Shown: positions 1 through 9,296, numbered from the stretch's first letter. The stretch: 43,096 nt of DNA from Deltaproteobacteria bacterium (GCA_002719955.1 PBFW01000057.1:1-43096), one strand, 5' to 3'. Notes: generated by a model not told the origin, from the letters alone. Numbers and translations: made by a program.

Positions 1-278
1 ATGAGGCGCCGTCGCGTAGGGCTCCAAGGCTGGGCTGGTTGAATGTGTTCAGGGTTCATAGGGCTCACGGGTGGGGTGTTCCCATGATAGTTGAAGCAGA
101 CCTGAGGTGAAGGTCCTCGCTGGGGTCTTGCGCCTTGAGCGCCGATCTCAACCTGTAGAGGCCTGTTTGCTCCCGCTACGAGAGGGCGCTTTTCAGGCGC
201 AGGAGAGACGACACAGCTCCTTTAGAGAGCGAGGTACATCTCTGAGTGTTTGCGGGGGTCGATGCGTTTGAAACCTGA
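1..278. other. Left-edge noncoding stretch downstream of hemN
   Basis: No convincing gene is visible. Frames on both strands are short and resemble no family I recognise. It lies downstream of the hemN stop codon, which reads leftward. There are small GCGC-containing inverted repeats near 125-140 and 185-205, but nothing with a terminator-like T tract. It may hold the 3' untranslated region of the hemN unit or a promoter for a gene beyond the window edge. Confidence 0.4.
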
Positions 279-1667
279 CTAGACGGTCTTCGAGAAGCGA
301 CCTTCGCGTAGCTGCTCTTTTAGGTAGCTGTCGAAGAGCATGCAGATGTTGCGCAGGAAGTTGCGGCCGAGCTTGGTGACGCAGAGGTCATGCTCGCCGC
401 GCACGACCAAGCCGTCGTCTTCAAAATCTTTGAGGGCCTGCCACTGGGTCGCAAAGAGCTCGCTGAAAGGCTCCCCCGACAGCTCCTCCACCTCGGCGAA
501 GGTGATCTGCTGGCTGCACATCAAGCGCTCGATGATCAGCTTGCGGACGCGGTCATCTAGGCTCAATGCGTGACCTTTCGCGACAGGGCAAAGGCCTCCG
601 TCGATGGCCTCATTCCAGCGGTTCAGCTTGCTGTGGTTCTGAGTGAAGGCGTCGCCAACTTCGGAGATCGCCGTCATGCCGAAGCCGATGTAATCGCGCG
701 CAGGCTTCACCGTGTAGCCCATGAAGTTGCGATACAGCTTGCGGTCCTTCACCGCGGTGGCGAGCTCGTCAGTGGGCAGAGCGAAGTGGTCAAAGCCGAT
801 CTCTACATAGCCCGCCTCCGCTTCAAGTCGACGAGATGCGGTGCGCAGCAGCTCAAGTTTCAGCTCAGGGCTGGGGAGCTGGTCTTCGGGCATGCGCTTT
901 TGGTGCGGATGTAGCCACGGCACGTGCGCGTAGGAGTAGATCGCTAAGCGGTCCGGCAGCAAGCGCGCGACCTGGTCGAGCGTGTAGTTCCACGTGTCTA
1001 AGGTCTGTCCAGGCAAGCCATAGATCAGGTCAAAGTTGACGCTGCTGAAGCTGAGCTCTCGCGCCCAGCTCAAGACGTCCTCTGTCTGCTCGAGCGACTG
1101 GTTGCGGTTGATTAAGTTCTGCACGCCGGAGTCGATGTCCTGCACACCGAAGCTGACGCGGTTGAACCCGAGGCGCGCCAATGTCTCCATCTGTTCGCGA
1201 GTAGTGACGGGCGGGTGAACCTCGATCGAGACCTCAGCGTCGCTAGGGACCTCGAAGTGTTCGGTGATGCATGTCCAGACCCCCTCGATCTCTTCCGGCG
1301 ACAGGTGGGTCGGCGTCCCTCCGCCCCAATGCACGCCGCTGACCTTGCGCCGGTTCGGGAGCTTGGATGCGACCGTGGCGATCTCGCGCTTGAGGCGATC
1401 GAGGTAGGCGGTGAGCACGTCTTCCCGCTTAGTGATCACCACGTTGCACGCGCAGAACAGGCAGCGCTCACGACAGAACGGCAGGTGCACATACAGGGCG
1501 ATGGTCTCGTCGCCTCGCTTGTCGGCCTCGGCTAGGGCGACGTCCCACTCTGCGGCGCCGAAGGCGTCGGTCCAGACCGGCGCTGTCGGGTATGAGGTGT
1601 AACGTGGGCCCGAGGTGTCGTACTTCGCTACGAGCTCGGGAGGGATGTTTGACTGGGGGGTCTTCAT
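279..1667 (-). CDS. hemN: Oxygen-independent coproporphyrinogen III oxidase HemN
   Basis: Radical-SAM enzyme of cytoplasmic haem synthesis that decarboxylates two propionate side chains of coproporphyrinogen III to give protoporphyrinogen IX without oxygen. The 462-residue length matches true HemN (E. coli is about 457). Residues 59-74 carry YVHLPFC followed by the cysteines C65, C69 and C72 of the 4Fe-4S site plus C74, the extra cysteine that separates HemN from HemW-type paralogues. GGGTPT at about 115-120 is the SAM-binding glycine motif. The C-terminal third fits the HemN substrate-binding domain. Start is ATG with the motif at the usual distance. It lies 29 nt downstream of the HEAT-VWA gene on the same strand, so it may share its transcript, although no functional link is evident. 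Confidence 0.96.
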   Translation of the reverse strand: MKTPQSNIPPELVAKYDTSGPRYTSYPTAPVWTDAFGAAEWDVALAEADKRGDETIALYVHLPFCRERCLFCACNVVITKREDVLTAYLDRLKREIATVASKLPNRRKVSGVHWGGGTPTHLSPEEIEGVWTCITEHFEVPSDAEVSIEVHPPVTTREQMETLARLGFNRVSFGVQDIDSGVQNLINRNQSLEQTEDVLSWARELSFSSVNFDLIYGLPGQTLDTWNYTLDQVARLLPDRLAIYSYAHVPWLHPHQKRMPEDQLPSPELKLELLRTASRRLEAEAGYVEIGFDHFALPTDELATAVKDRKLYRNFMGYTVKPARDYIGFGMTAISEVGDAFTQNHSKLNRWNEAIDGGLCPVAKGHALSLDDRVRKLIIERLMCSQQITFAEVEELSGEPFSELFATQWQALKDFEDDGLVVRGEHDLCVTKLGRNFLRNICMLFDSYLKEQLREGRFSKTV

Positions 1668-1696
1668 AGGGGTGCGCCGCGAGCTTCGGGCACGGG

Positions 1697-3517
1697 TCAG
1701 TCAACTACAGCGTACTGGCCGTTGGAGTCCGCAGATAGCGCGGCGAGGAGGGGGCTCTTTCTCCCGACAGCGACGGTGTGAATGACCACGTGGCGGAGGC
1801 TGTTCCAGCGGCTGACCTCCATGACGATCTCGTCGATGTCATCCATCTCTCCTCCGGTAGGTCCGCCGTCCGTGAGGAGGTAGATGGTGTCTACGAGGGG
1901 GTCCTCAAAGGCGGCCGCGAGTCCGTCGTATACGGCCGTGGCTCCTGGGGCCTCGAGCTCGTTCACGTGGGCCTTCGCTGCAGAGCGAACCTTGTCATTC
2001 ATTGATGTCAGCGCGGGTCGCCATCTCTGCGCGTCGTTGCCGAAGAAGATCATGTTGAAGAGGTCTCCTGACGGATAGCTCCCGAGGAATCGTTCCATCT
2101 CAGACTTCAGCACGGACAGGCGGGTCTCGCCGCTCTTGGTGCGGAAGTTCATCGAGCCAGAGAGGTCGAGGACGAAGCAGACCCGGTCACTTGAGATGCT
2201 CAGCCCGTAGAAGGAGCTCTGTGTGTTGTTGGACTCGCGCCGCTCGTCCCTCTCTGACTCAGCTTCGAGCGCGTCCTCGAGGCTCGGTACGCTGAAATCT
2301 GCGCCCTCGTCTCGCCACCACTGCGCCCACCTGCTTGAGGTGGTGCCGAAGTCTCTCCCAGTCAGGAGGCGGAGCTCGCGGTGGGTGCGGTCACGCTCGG
2401 CCCCCGTCAGGTCGTCCAGGCGCTCGGCGAGCAGCTGAATAGAGGAGCGCTCTCGTGCGATGGCGACGCCCATGAGGGCCTCAATTCGGACCGTGTATTC
2501 CTCGTCTTCGAGGAGCTTGTGGAGCGCGTCTATGGCCTCAGGGGTCCTGAGCTCACCGAGCGAGATCGCAGCTGCGCCCCGCGCGACTGGGTCTCTGTCC
2601 CCAGCGAGAGAGAGCGCCTTCTTTAAGAAGCTGGGATCACCGGCAAAGAGGCGGGCCATTGATACGAGCGCCTCGTGACGCACGGCATGGTCCTTGTGCC
2701 GGGTGAGCTTTTGTAGCGCTCCTGAGTGAATGTCTGTGCCGCGCCTCGCCAAAGCGCGGAGGGTCTCGTAGAGGATCCGCGGGTCCTTGGCCTTTAACCC
2801 GCTCATGAGGAGCTCTAGGGCCTCTTCGTCCGGGGTCTCTTCAAGCGCTGTGATCATCATCCCTCGGACCTCTGCGCTGATCTTCTTGTCGGCCAACTTC
2901 TTCTCGAAGAGCTGGACTCCCCCGGAGGCGGCGAAGGCCTTGAAGGTGTCAACGCCGAGCGCGCGGTGAACCCTGTAAGTGAGGACGAGGTTTTCGTATG
3001 CGGTCTTGAAGTCGGCTTTGTCTCCCTTGGCTGCCATTCCGGGGAGGAGAGGGGCCATCGCTGCCGAGCGCGTGTTGGCGTCTTTTGAGGACTTGAGCAC
3101 TTTGCCAAGGGCGGTGAAGGCTGGCTCACCGAACAGGGTCAAGCCGTACGCGGCAGCGCTGCTCCTCATGGGCTCGCTGCCGCACGCCGATCTCTGCAGA
3201 AACTCGATCGCTTGCCCAGAGAGCTCCTCAGAAGACTTGAAGCCCTCGAAGGCCTCATGCGAGAAGCGCAGGTGCCACCGGCTCGTGACGATCTTGGTGC
3301 ACTCGGCGAGCGCGTCAAAGGAGGCTTGGGTGCTGCGAGTCCCTAGCTCACGGTAGATGCCCTTGTTGGCCCAGTTCTTCTTGTCTCGGACCTCTGCGAG
3401 GAGCTCTTCGACAGAGCGCTTTGAGAGGTCATCAGGGAGCAAGGGGGCCGCAACCGCCGCGGGTCGCGAGGCTGCGACGCTGAGGCAGAGCGGGAGGAGG
3501 ATCAGGGCTGCTCTCAT
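1697..3517 (-). CDS. Secreted HEAT-repeat and von Willebrand factor A protein (copy 1)
   Basis: A 606-residue exported protein. A signal peptide with a hydrophobic core ends near residue 24. About 350 residues of alpha-helical HEAT-like repeats follow, with recurring phrases such as DPVARGAAAISLGEL and EEYTVRIEALMGV. A linker RLLTGRDFG...W..WWRDEGA precedes a C-terminal VWA domain (about 447-606). The metal-ion-dependent adhesion site is intact: D451-x-S453-x-S455, a Thr near 527 and Asp near 550 in LLTDGG. VWA domains usually bind protein partners through a metal ion and HEAT repeats form protein-binding solenoids, so a periplasmic or surface scaffold is inferred. It lies 3 nt downstream of a paralogue with the same architecture. 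No enzymatic domain is seen and the partner is unknown. Confidence 0.85.
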   Translation of the reverse strand: MRAALILLPLCLSVAASRPAAVAAPLLPDDLSKRSVEELLAEVRDKKNWANKGIYRELGTRSTQASFDALAECTKIVTSRWHLRFSHEAFEGFKSSEELSGQAIEFLQRSACGSEPMRSSAAAYGLTLFGEPAFTALGKVLKSSKDANTRSAAMAPLLPGMAAKGDKADFKTAYENLVLTYRVHRALGVDTFKAFAASGGVQLFEKKLADKKISAEVRGMMITALEETPDEEALELLMSGLKAKDPRILYETLRALARRGTDIHSGALQKLTRHKDHAVRHEALVSMARLFAGDPSFLKKALSLAGDRDPVARGAAAISLGELRTPEAIDALHKLLEDEEYTVRIEALMGVAIARERSSIQLLAERLDDLTGAERDRTHRELRLLTGRDFGTTSSRWAQWWRDEGADFSVPSLEDALEAESERDERRESNNTQSSFYGLSISSDRVCFVLDLSGSMNFRTKSGETRLSVLKSEMERFLGSYPSGDLFNMIFFGNDAQRWRPALTSMNDKVRSAAKAHVNELEAPGATAVYDGLAAAFEDPLVDTIYLLTDGGPTGGEMDDIDEIVMEVSRWNSLRHVVIHTVAVGRKSPLLAALSADSNGQYAVVD

Positions 3518-3520
3518 GCC

Positions 3521-5311
3521 TCAGTCAACTCGCGCGTATTTACCGTGGGATTGAGCCGCGAGCTTCTCCAGGAAGCCGCTGTCGCGTCCTACAGAGATGC
3601 AGTTGATGACGACGTGGCGGATGCTGTTCACGCGCCCGATCTCACGCAAGATGTCATTGCTGTTCGGGTACTCACCTCCGTAGGGCTGACCGTCCGTGAG
3701 GAGGTAGATGGTGTCCACCCTAGGGTCGTTTAGGCCAGCGATTAAACCTTCGTAGGTCATCGTGCTGGACCCCATGCCGATGTCGTTGATCATTTCAATG
3801 GCCTCCTCACGAGACGAGGCGTTGAGCACCCGGAGCTCTTCGCTCCACTTCAAAACCTTTGCAGCAAAGAACGCCAGGTTGACCAATGTGCCGTCCGAGA
3901 GGCTCGTGATGGTCGCTGATAGCTGCTCCTGCATGGCCTTGAGCCGGGTCTTCCCAGACTTTGTTTTGCTCTTCATGGAGGCTGAGTTGTCTATGACAAA
4001 GCACAACCGCTTGCTGAGGATGCGCATCCCATAAAAGGAGGCCTTTGTGGAGTTCTTCTCCTTTCTGTCGCCGCGCTCCTCGGCAGCGGCTCGGGCCTCG
4101 TCGAGGGCAGGGAGTTTGAACACGGCCTCGTGATCCCTCCACCAATTGCGCCACATCTGTGTTGAGTTCCCGAAGTCCTCGCCAGTGAGGAGCTGCAGGT
4201 TTCGGACGATGATCGGGCGGACCGCTCCTTGCTCAAGCGCCATGCGGTCGATCAGCGGCGAGATGGAGCTGGGGTGTCTGGCTGTGAGGATCGCGTCCAC
4301 CGCCTCGATCCGGACGGCGACGTAGTCGTCGTTTAGGAGCTCGTGTAGGGCGGCTAGAGACTCTTCGGTCCTTATCGTCGCGAAGGAGATCGCAGCGGCA
4401 GCCCTAGCGACGGGGTCGTCGTCAGCAGCTTGGTCTAAGAGCCTGTCGAAGTATGTGGGGTCCCCGCCATAGAGCTCGGCTTGTGTGATGAGGGCTACGC
4501 GGCGGATGGTGGGGTCATCGGAGCGGACGAGTCGCCTTAGGGACTTGCCGTAGTCGTCACACCCGCGGCTGTTGAGCGTCATGAGGAGCTGATAGACCAG
4601 GGAACCTTCCTCAGCTTTGAGCCCGTCGAGCAGGATGTCGTCGACGCCCTCAGCAGGGGAGTCCTCAAGCGCTAGAGCGATCATTCGTCTCGTCTCAAGG
4701 CGGATGTCGTCATCGTAGAGGGCCCCTTTGAAGAGCTTGGCGCCGCCTGACTCCAAGAAGGTCTGGAACGCCTTCACACCTGTGGCGCGCGTCAAGGAGG
4801 AGGTGGTCCTTATGTGCTGCGTGACCTTCTTGAACTCCCGCTTGCCGCCGGTGGCAGCGAGCGAGGGGAGCAAGCCTGCGAGCGCGTTCGCTCTCGTGAC
4901 CTCGTCGTCTGAGCGGTCCACTATGCGGTTGAGCTCGGTGGACGCGGCCTCAGGGAAGAGGGCGAGCCCGATAGCAGCATTTCGCCTGATGGCTTTTTTG
5001 TTGTCCTGAGTCGCGGCGTAGAGCGTGTTGATCGAGCTCCTCTCTAGCCCTTCGATCCCCTTGAAGTGCCTGAAAGATTTGGCTGCGTTTCTTATCGCGG
5101 GGAGAGCGGTGAGCTCCGCGAACCCCGTCTCGAGCGCGTTCAGGGAGTCTCGAGTCTTTCTTTTGCCGAGCTCTTCAAACACACCCGCGCCGGTCTTGTT
5201 TTTTTTCTCACGGATCCGCTCTAGGAGCTGACGCTCGCTCTCCTTGCTGAGGTCGTCAATCGCATCAGGCGCACCGAAGAGGAGCGGGATGAGGGCCAGG
5301 AGCGGGCTCAT
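3521..5311 (-). CDS. Secreted HEAT-repeat and von Willebrand factor A protein (copy 2)
   Basis: A 596-residue tandem paralogue of the next gene, with the same order: a short N-terminal signal peptide (MSPLLALIPLLFGAPDA), HEAT-like helical repeats to about 390, a linker LLTGEDFGNSTQMWRNWWRD, and a VWA domain at about 437-596. The MIDAS is present as D441-N-S443-A-S445, a Thr at about 517, and D540 in LLTDGQ. By hand alignment without gaps, 70 of the last 160 residues match copy 1, while the repeat region is more diverged. This indicates an old duplication with both copies kept intact. It starts 5 nt after the ThuA-like gene and stops 3 nt before copy 1, so the three are very probably co-transcribed. 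Confidence 0.85.
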   Translation of the reverse strand: MSPLLALIPLLFGAPDAIDDLSKESERQLLERIREKKNKTGAGVFEELGKRKTRDSLNALETGFAELTALPAIRNAAKSFRHFKGIEGLERSSINTLYAATQDNKKAIRRNAAIGLALFPEAASTELNRIVDRSDDEVTRANALAGLLPSLAATGGKREFKKVTQHIRTTSSLTRATGVKAFQTFLESGGAKLFKGALYDDDIRLETRRMIALALEDSPAEGVDDILLDGLKAEEGSLVYQLLMTLNSRGCDDYGKSLRRLVRSDDPTIRRVALITQAELYGGDPTYFDRLLDQAADDDPVARAAAAISFATIRTEESLAALHELLNDDYVAVRIEAVDAILTARHPSSISPLIDRMALEQGAVRPIIVRNLQLLTGEDFGNSTQMWRNWWRDHEAVFKLPALDEARAAAEERGDRKEKNSTKASFYGMRILSKRLCFVIDNSASMKSKTKSGKTRLKAMQEQLSATITSLSDGTLVNLAFFAAKVLKWSEELRVLNASSREEAIEMINDIGMGSSTMTYEGLIAGLNDPRVDTIYLLTDGQPYGGEYPNSNDILREIGRVNSIRHVVINCISVGRDSGFLEKLAAQSHGKYARVD

Positions 5312-5316
5312 TACGC

Positions 5317-6384
5317 TCAGTCGTCCTTTATCGCGAGGTCCTGAGCTTTGACTCCACGCTTGTAGCGGCCGTGGCCGAAGGGAGTCGGCTCGTACTTCAT
5401 GACGTAGGTGACGTCGCTCTTCTCGCCGATGAGGTGTTCAAGCTCTAGGCACCAGTAGGCAGAGTTGATGAGGACGCGCCGGAGGCCTTCGCTGCGGAAG
5501 TCTTGTGAGCAGCCTAGGGTCGTGCAGACGATCCTCCGAGTGAGGTCCTCGTCCGGCTCGTTTGACTCCGGAGACAGGCCGACGAGGCTCGTCTCGCGAG
5601 TCCAGACGAGCGGCATCATCGGGTCGTTCTTGGCTCCCTCGACGGGCTCGTCGTCAGGAGACATGCCTTTCAGGACCTGACCGCGGAGCAGGACGCGAGC
5701 GTCGTCGGGGAGCTCTCGGATTCCGTAGACGTCTGTCGGTCCCCACGCGTGCGTGACGCCTTGGAGGATCGGGTGTTCTGCGTTGGCAGGGTCGATGACA
5801 CCGCGGGTGCTCTGTGAGCCGTGCCCGCCGTGGTGGTTGACCCAGGTCTCCCCGAGGATCTGTTTGCCGAAGCCTCCATTCCATTTGTTGTTAAAGGAGG
5901 TGAAGCTCGCGAAGCGGCTCTCAGGGTTGCGGTCGTATTTGAAGGCGTGGGTGGCTGTCCTGATCCCGATGATCGGGCGTCCCGACTCAACGTATTCAGC
6001 GAAGTGCTCCATGTCCTCGTCCGGCCACTCCCTGAAGCGCGTGAAGAGGATGACGAGATCCGCGTCCGCCAAGAGGCTGAGCCCAGGCGTGTGGACCTGG
6101 TTCATGGGGTCAATCTCGCCGGTCTCTGGATCAGTCGAGAAGATCACGGTGCAGTGGAAGCCGTGCCTCTTTGCGAGGATCGCAGCGAGCATCGGGAGCG
6201 CCTCTTCAGAGCGGTACTCTTCATCTCCAGCGATGAGCAGCACCTTATGACCTGCGCCAGGGAGGTCTTCAGGCCCGACGTATTCCACCCAGGGGTCCTG
6301 GGGCGGTGCTGGTTTTCCAAGGTCATGAGGGCCGTCGTCTTGGGGGGCTGCTAAGGCTGCGAAGAGGAGGAGGGATATGTTCAT
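5317..6384 (-). CDS. Exported ThuA-like domain protein
   Basis: A 355-residue protein of the ThuA family, which has a flavodoxin/class-I-amidotransferase-like fold and is common in planctomycete carbohydrate loci. Typical ThuA features are the opening strand KVLLIAGDEEYRSEEALP, the phrase LVILFTRFREWPDEDM, and GIRTATHAFKY, followed by FGKQILGETWVNHHG. The chosen start is the ATG that gives the signal peptide MNISLLLFAALAAPQ. An upstream ATG at 6423 would add 13 residues that spoil the signal sequence and run into the divergent gene's leader. It is the first gene of a compact leftward unit with the two HEAT-VWA genes. The biochemical role of such stand-alone secreted ThuA proteins is not established. 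Confidence 0.87.
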   Translation of the reverse strand: MNISLLLFAALAAPQDDGPHDLGKPAPPQDPWVEYVGPEDLPGAGHKVLLIAGDEEYRSEEALPMLAAILAKRHGFHCTVIFSTDPETGEIDPMNQVHTPGLSLLADADLVILFTRFREWPDEDMEHFAEYVESGRPIIGIRTATHAFKYDRNPESRFASFTSFNNKWNGGFGKQILGETWVNHHGGHGSQSTRGVIDPANAEHPILQGVTHAWGPTDVYGIRELPDDARVLLRGQVLKGMSPDDEPVEGAKNDPMMPLVWTRETSLVGLSPESNEPDEDLTRRIVCTTLGCSQDFRSEGLRRVLINSAYWCLELEHLIGEKSDVTYVMKYEPTPFGHGRYKRGVKAQDLAIKDD

Positions 6385-6447
6385 AGTGAAGCCAAGCATA
6401 CATCCAGTGGCTTGAGCCCACACAGCACGTTGGGCACCCTAGGAGGG
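6385..6447. promoter_or_regulatory. Divergent intergenic region between ThuA-like and metallopeptidase genes
   Basis: The 63 bp between two outward-reading start codons must hold promoters for both directions if the chosen starts are right. No convincing -10/-35 pair stands out. AGGAGG at 6441-6446 lies only 1 nt before the plus-strand ATG, too close for a normal Shine-Dalgarno spacing. Confidence 0.3.
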
Positions 6448-7173
6448 ATGGAACTCCGAAGTCTCGCTATCGCCCTCTCATTTGCCCTCTTCAACCCCAG
6501 TTGTCACGCCCCCGGGGACTTAGATCCGCTCTGCGCCCTCGCCGAGGAGTCCGCTCACGAGCTCCACAGGGTCAGGGGGTGGCCGGTTTTTTTGCATGGA
6601 GAGTGGGCTAGGTCGAACCCTGCGCTCGCCGAGGCCGTGGTTGTGCACCTTGACGTTCAGCTCTATCAGGTCGAACGAGCGGTGCTAGGTGAGCGCCTAG
6701 ACGCGCTGCGAGAGGTGCCTATTTGGGTCGAGCCGAGCGACCCTCATGATCGCTTGGGGGGCATGTGCTATCACCCTGACGCGGGCTGGCTCTCTCTGCA
6801 TGGCTATGACCCCAGGCGCGCGCTCGGAGTTGAGATCAGCGATCCAGAGATGTTCCTCGGGGTCACTCGTACCCAGCCTTGGGTGGTCATGCATGAGCTC
6901 GCGCACGCCTATCACCACCGCGTGCTCGGCTTTGATGAGCCGAGAATCATCGCGCTGTTTGATGCTGCTGTGGAGAGCGGCGACTACGAAGAGACCTTCA
7001 GGCTGCGCGGGAGGCTTGATCGGCACTACGCGCTCTCAAACCACAAGGAGTACTTCGCGGAAGGGACGGAGGCGTACTTGGGCACAAACGACTACTACCC
7101 CTTCGTTCGAGGTGAGCTAGAGCGCCATGATCCAGGGCTGCACGCTCTGCTGCGTGAGCTTTGGGAGGATTAG
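6448..7173 (+). CDS. Secreted zinc metallopeptidase-like protein (HExxH)
   Basis: A 241-residue protein whose N-terminus is hydrophobic and ends ALFNPSCHAPGD, consistent with export (the Cys is not in a canonical lipobox). The zincin motif H149-E-L-A-H153 lies in MHELAHAYHHRVLGF. About 50 residues later, EYFAEGTEAYLG supplies a plausible third zinc ligand (E205 or E208), the layout of gluzincin-type peptidases related to the anthrax lethal-factor C-terminal fold. The start at 6448 is chosen over an in-frame ATG at 6412 because it begins the signal sequence directly. Substrate is unknown. It is divergent from the ThuA-like gene, and its stop codon overlaps that of the convergent lipoprotein by 4 nt. 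Confidence 0.8.
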   Translation: MELRSLAIALSFALFNPSCHAPGDLDPLCALAEESAHELHRVRGWPVFLHGEWARSNPALAEAVVVHLDVQLYQVERAVLGERLDALREVPIWVEPSDPHDRLGGMCYHPDAGWLSLHGYDPRRALGVEISDPEMFLGVTRTQPWVVMHELAHAYHHRVLGFDEPRIIALFDAAVESGDYEETFRLRGRLDRHYALSNHKEYFAEGTEAYLGTNDYYPFVRGELERHDPGLHALLRELWED

Positions 7174-9296
7174 CGCGCGACCAGCACGGACTGCCGCGTC
7201 TGGGGGTCATAGATCAGCAGGCTGGCAGGGGACTCTGTCGCGAAGATGATCGTTCCTCGCGTCGTGTCCATGGCCCAGTTCGATGGGATGATGTGTATGC
7301 CTCTGTTTGAGGTCCCCGGCCCAAAGATGATGGAGGCGAGACCAGTCTGCGGGTTGACCTTCAAGATCGTCCCTGTGCTCTCGTCGAGCGCATATAGAGT
7401 GTCTTGCTTCTCGTCGTGGAGGACGCGCGTGAGGGAGGTGACGCCTGCGATTCCTGAGTAGTCTCCGATGAGCGTCCGCCCGCCGGTCTCGCGATCAACG
7501 CTGTAGATCCTCGCCTCCGGGTCACAGATCCAAGTCGTAGCGCTCCCATCGGATGCTGTGATCGAGCTGGGTTCGCTCCAAATAGGGCCGTATCCGCTCA
7601 TGCTGGAAGAGGAGAGCGACCTGTCTCCGGTTAAGAGATCAACAAAGATCACTCCGTTCGCGCTCCCGCCATCAGCGATCGCCGCGTGTCGGTTTCCCGG
7701 CCCGATGGTGATCCCCGTCGGATCGTCGAAGCTGCTGCCTGTTCCAGCCGGGGGGTCTCCAGGATTTCCTGGGCCAGAGATGTATGTCATCGCCCCGTCA
7801 TCCAGGTCCAGCCCGTAGATGCCTAGGGGGCCTGGTTGCAATACGAGCAAGTGATCTCGGCGGTCATCAAAGGAGATCCCGACCGGTATCGGCTCTGTCG
7901 TCGGGTAATACGCCTCGAGAGAGAACTCCGACCCAGATTCAAATGAGAGGCCGCGAAGAGTGTTTGAGTCTTCCTCCTTACCAAAGAAGAGGACGCTGTC
8001 GCGTCGTGAGTCGTAAGCCATCGGTCCGTTCGTAGGGACCAAGATCCCTGTCCCTGGGAACGCGAAGGAGTGGAGGATCTGTGTCTCTCCGGTCGCGAGG
8101 TCGTAGGACATGAGGAGCTCTTCCTCGGTGTGTATCCACGCCTTCTGCGAGATGGGGTTGTAGGTCACGTCGTCTGCAGCGGCCCAAGGGAAGCTCTGAA
8201 GCTCAACTCGAGTGCCTGTCGCCGGGTCCACTGTCAACAGTCGCGCTCCGTTGGGGACGAACGCGATGATGCGGTCAAGGGCGTCGTCGAACTCGAGGTC
8301 TTTGACAGAGGAGATCGGGGGCCCGCTCCCGGTGGTGCTTCCGGACACGAGCGTCCGGGCTCCTGACTCGATGTTGACAGAGAGGATCCCGGCCTGGCTG
8401 GGCGTGGAGACATAGAGGATCTCTCTGTTGGGGTCGTACGCGATGTCCTTGGTGCCGTGCAGCGACGCGCCGCCGCCGATCGCGTCGCTCGCGATGACCA
8501 CCCGATCTCCTGTCGCGACGCTGACAGCGACGATCGCGTCCAGGCCGTCATCGAAGATGTAGAGGCGCTCGTGGTCTTCAACAAAGAGCGCGGACTTGGG
8601 GTTGTCGAGGTCCGGCCCTGCGCCGATCGACGGGCTGGCGATCGTTGTGCGAGCGCCGTTGATGACGTCGACATGTATGACGGACTCTGCCGCGGTGTCG
8701 ATGAGGTACACGTCCGCTGTCCCAGACGCTGCCGTGATCACCCTTATTGTGGAGGTGAGGGCTGGGCCGCTCCCTACTCCCCATCCAGACACGACGAGCG
8801 TGCGGCCAGTGATCGGCTCGATCGCGAGCGTCGCCCAGGTCTCCGAAGCGGCCGCGTTGAGGTCGGGGTTCTTCGCGTACGCATAGATCGTCGTCCAGCC
8901 CGGGTCCATGTCGATGTGATCGAGCTTGGCTCCGACGAGCGGATCTCTCGTGATGGTGAATGAGTCGAGGCTGAACGATGGCGTATGTCCGTCACGGAAC
9001 GCCACGACGGTGAAGGTCTGTTGAGGGGCATCGATCGGCACGTCCGCCGTCCATGTGCTGAAGCCGTCAGATGACTCTGCATCGAATCCACCCACCTCAA
9101 TGCCGTCGATGTCACCTGTGGCGACGCCCCTCACCGTGAGGATGTGCTCGTCTGTCGCCGAGACGTTCGGAGGAAAGAGGACAGTGGCGCTAATTGAGGA
9201 GCCGCCACCGCTCCCTCCACCTCCATCGGATTCCACGACACATGCGAAGGGGGCTATGGCGATAGCGAGTGCTAAGAGGGGGATTAGGCGTCTCAT
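7170..9296 (-). CDS. Secreted beta-propeller-like repeat lipoprotein
   Basis: A protein of about 708 residues. The chosen ATG begins MRRLIPLLALAIAIAPFAC, a lipoprotein-type signal, followed by an acidic and Gly/Ser-rich linker with a G4-S-G3 run. An upstream in-frame ATG (9341) would add 15 unlikely residues. After an Ig-like N-terminal segment (about 30-115), the rest is built of repeats of about 45-55 residues carrying the pattern V-D-x-x-T/S-G-x-R-T/V followed by S-x-x-x-G-x-G-P. This resembles NHL/YVTN-type beta-propeller blades, some of them phrased as labelled time-course values (LYIFDDG, LYVSTPS, LYALDES). No catalytic residues are identifiable, so a binding or structural surface role is inferred. 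Its stop overlaps that of the convergent peptidase. Confidence 0.78.
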   Translation of the reverse strand: MRRLIPLLALAIAIAPFACVVESDGGGGSGGGSSISATVLFPPNVSATDEHILTVRGVATGDIDGIEVGGFDAESSDGFSTWTADVPIDAPQQTFTVVAFRDGHTPSFSLDSFTITRDPLVGAKLDHIDMDPGWTTIYAYAKNPDLNAAASETWATLAIEPITGRTLVVSGWGVGSGPALTSTIRVITAASGTADVYLIDTAAESVIHVDVINGARTTIASPSIGAGPDLDNPKSALFVEDHERLYIFDDGLDAIVAVSVATGDRVVIASDAIGGGASLHGTKDIAYDPNREILYVSTPSQAGILSVNIESGARTLVSGSTTGSGPPISSVKDLEFDDALDRIIAFVPNGARLLTVDPATGTRVELQSFPWAAADDVTYNPISQKAWIHTEEELLMSYDLATGETQILHSFAFPGTGILVPTNGPMAYDSRRDSVLFFGKEEDSNTLRGLSFESGSEFSLEAYYPTTEPIPVGISFDDRRDHLLVLQPGPLGIYGLDLDDGAMTYISGPGNPGDPPAGTGSSFDDPTGITIGPGNRHAAIADGGSANGVIFVDLLTGDRSLSSSSMSGYGPIWSEPSSITASDGSATTWICDPEARIYSVDRETGGRTLIGDYSGIAGVTSLTRVLHDEKQDTLYALDESTGTILKVNPQTGLASIIFGPGTSNRGIHIIPSNWAMDTTRGTIIFATESPASLLIYDPQTRQSVLVAR

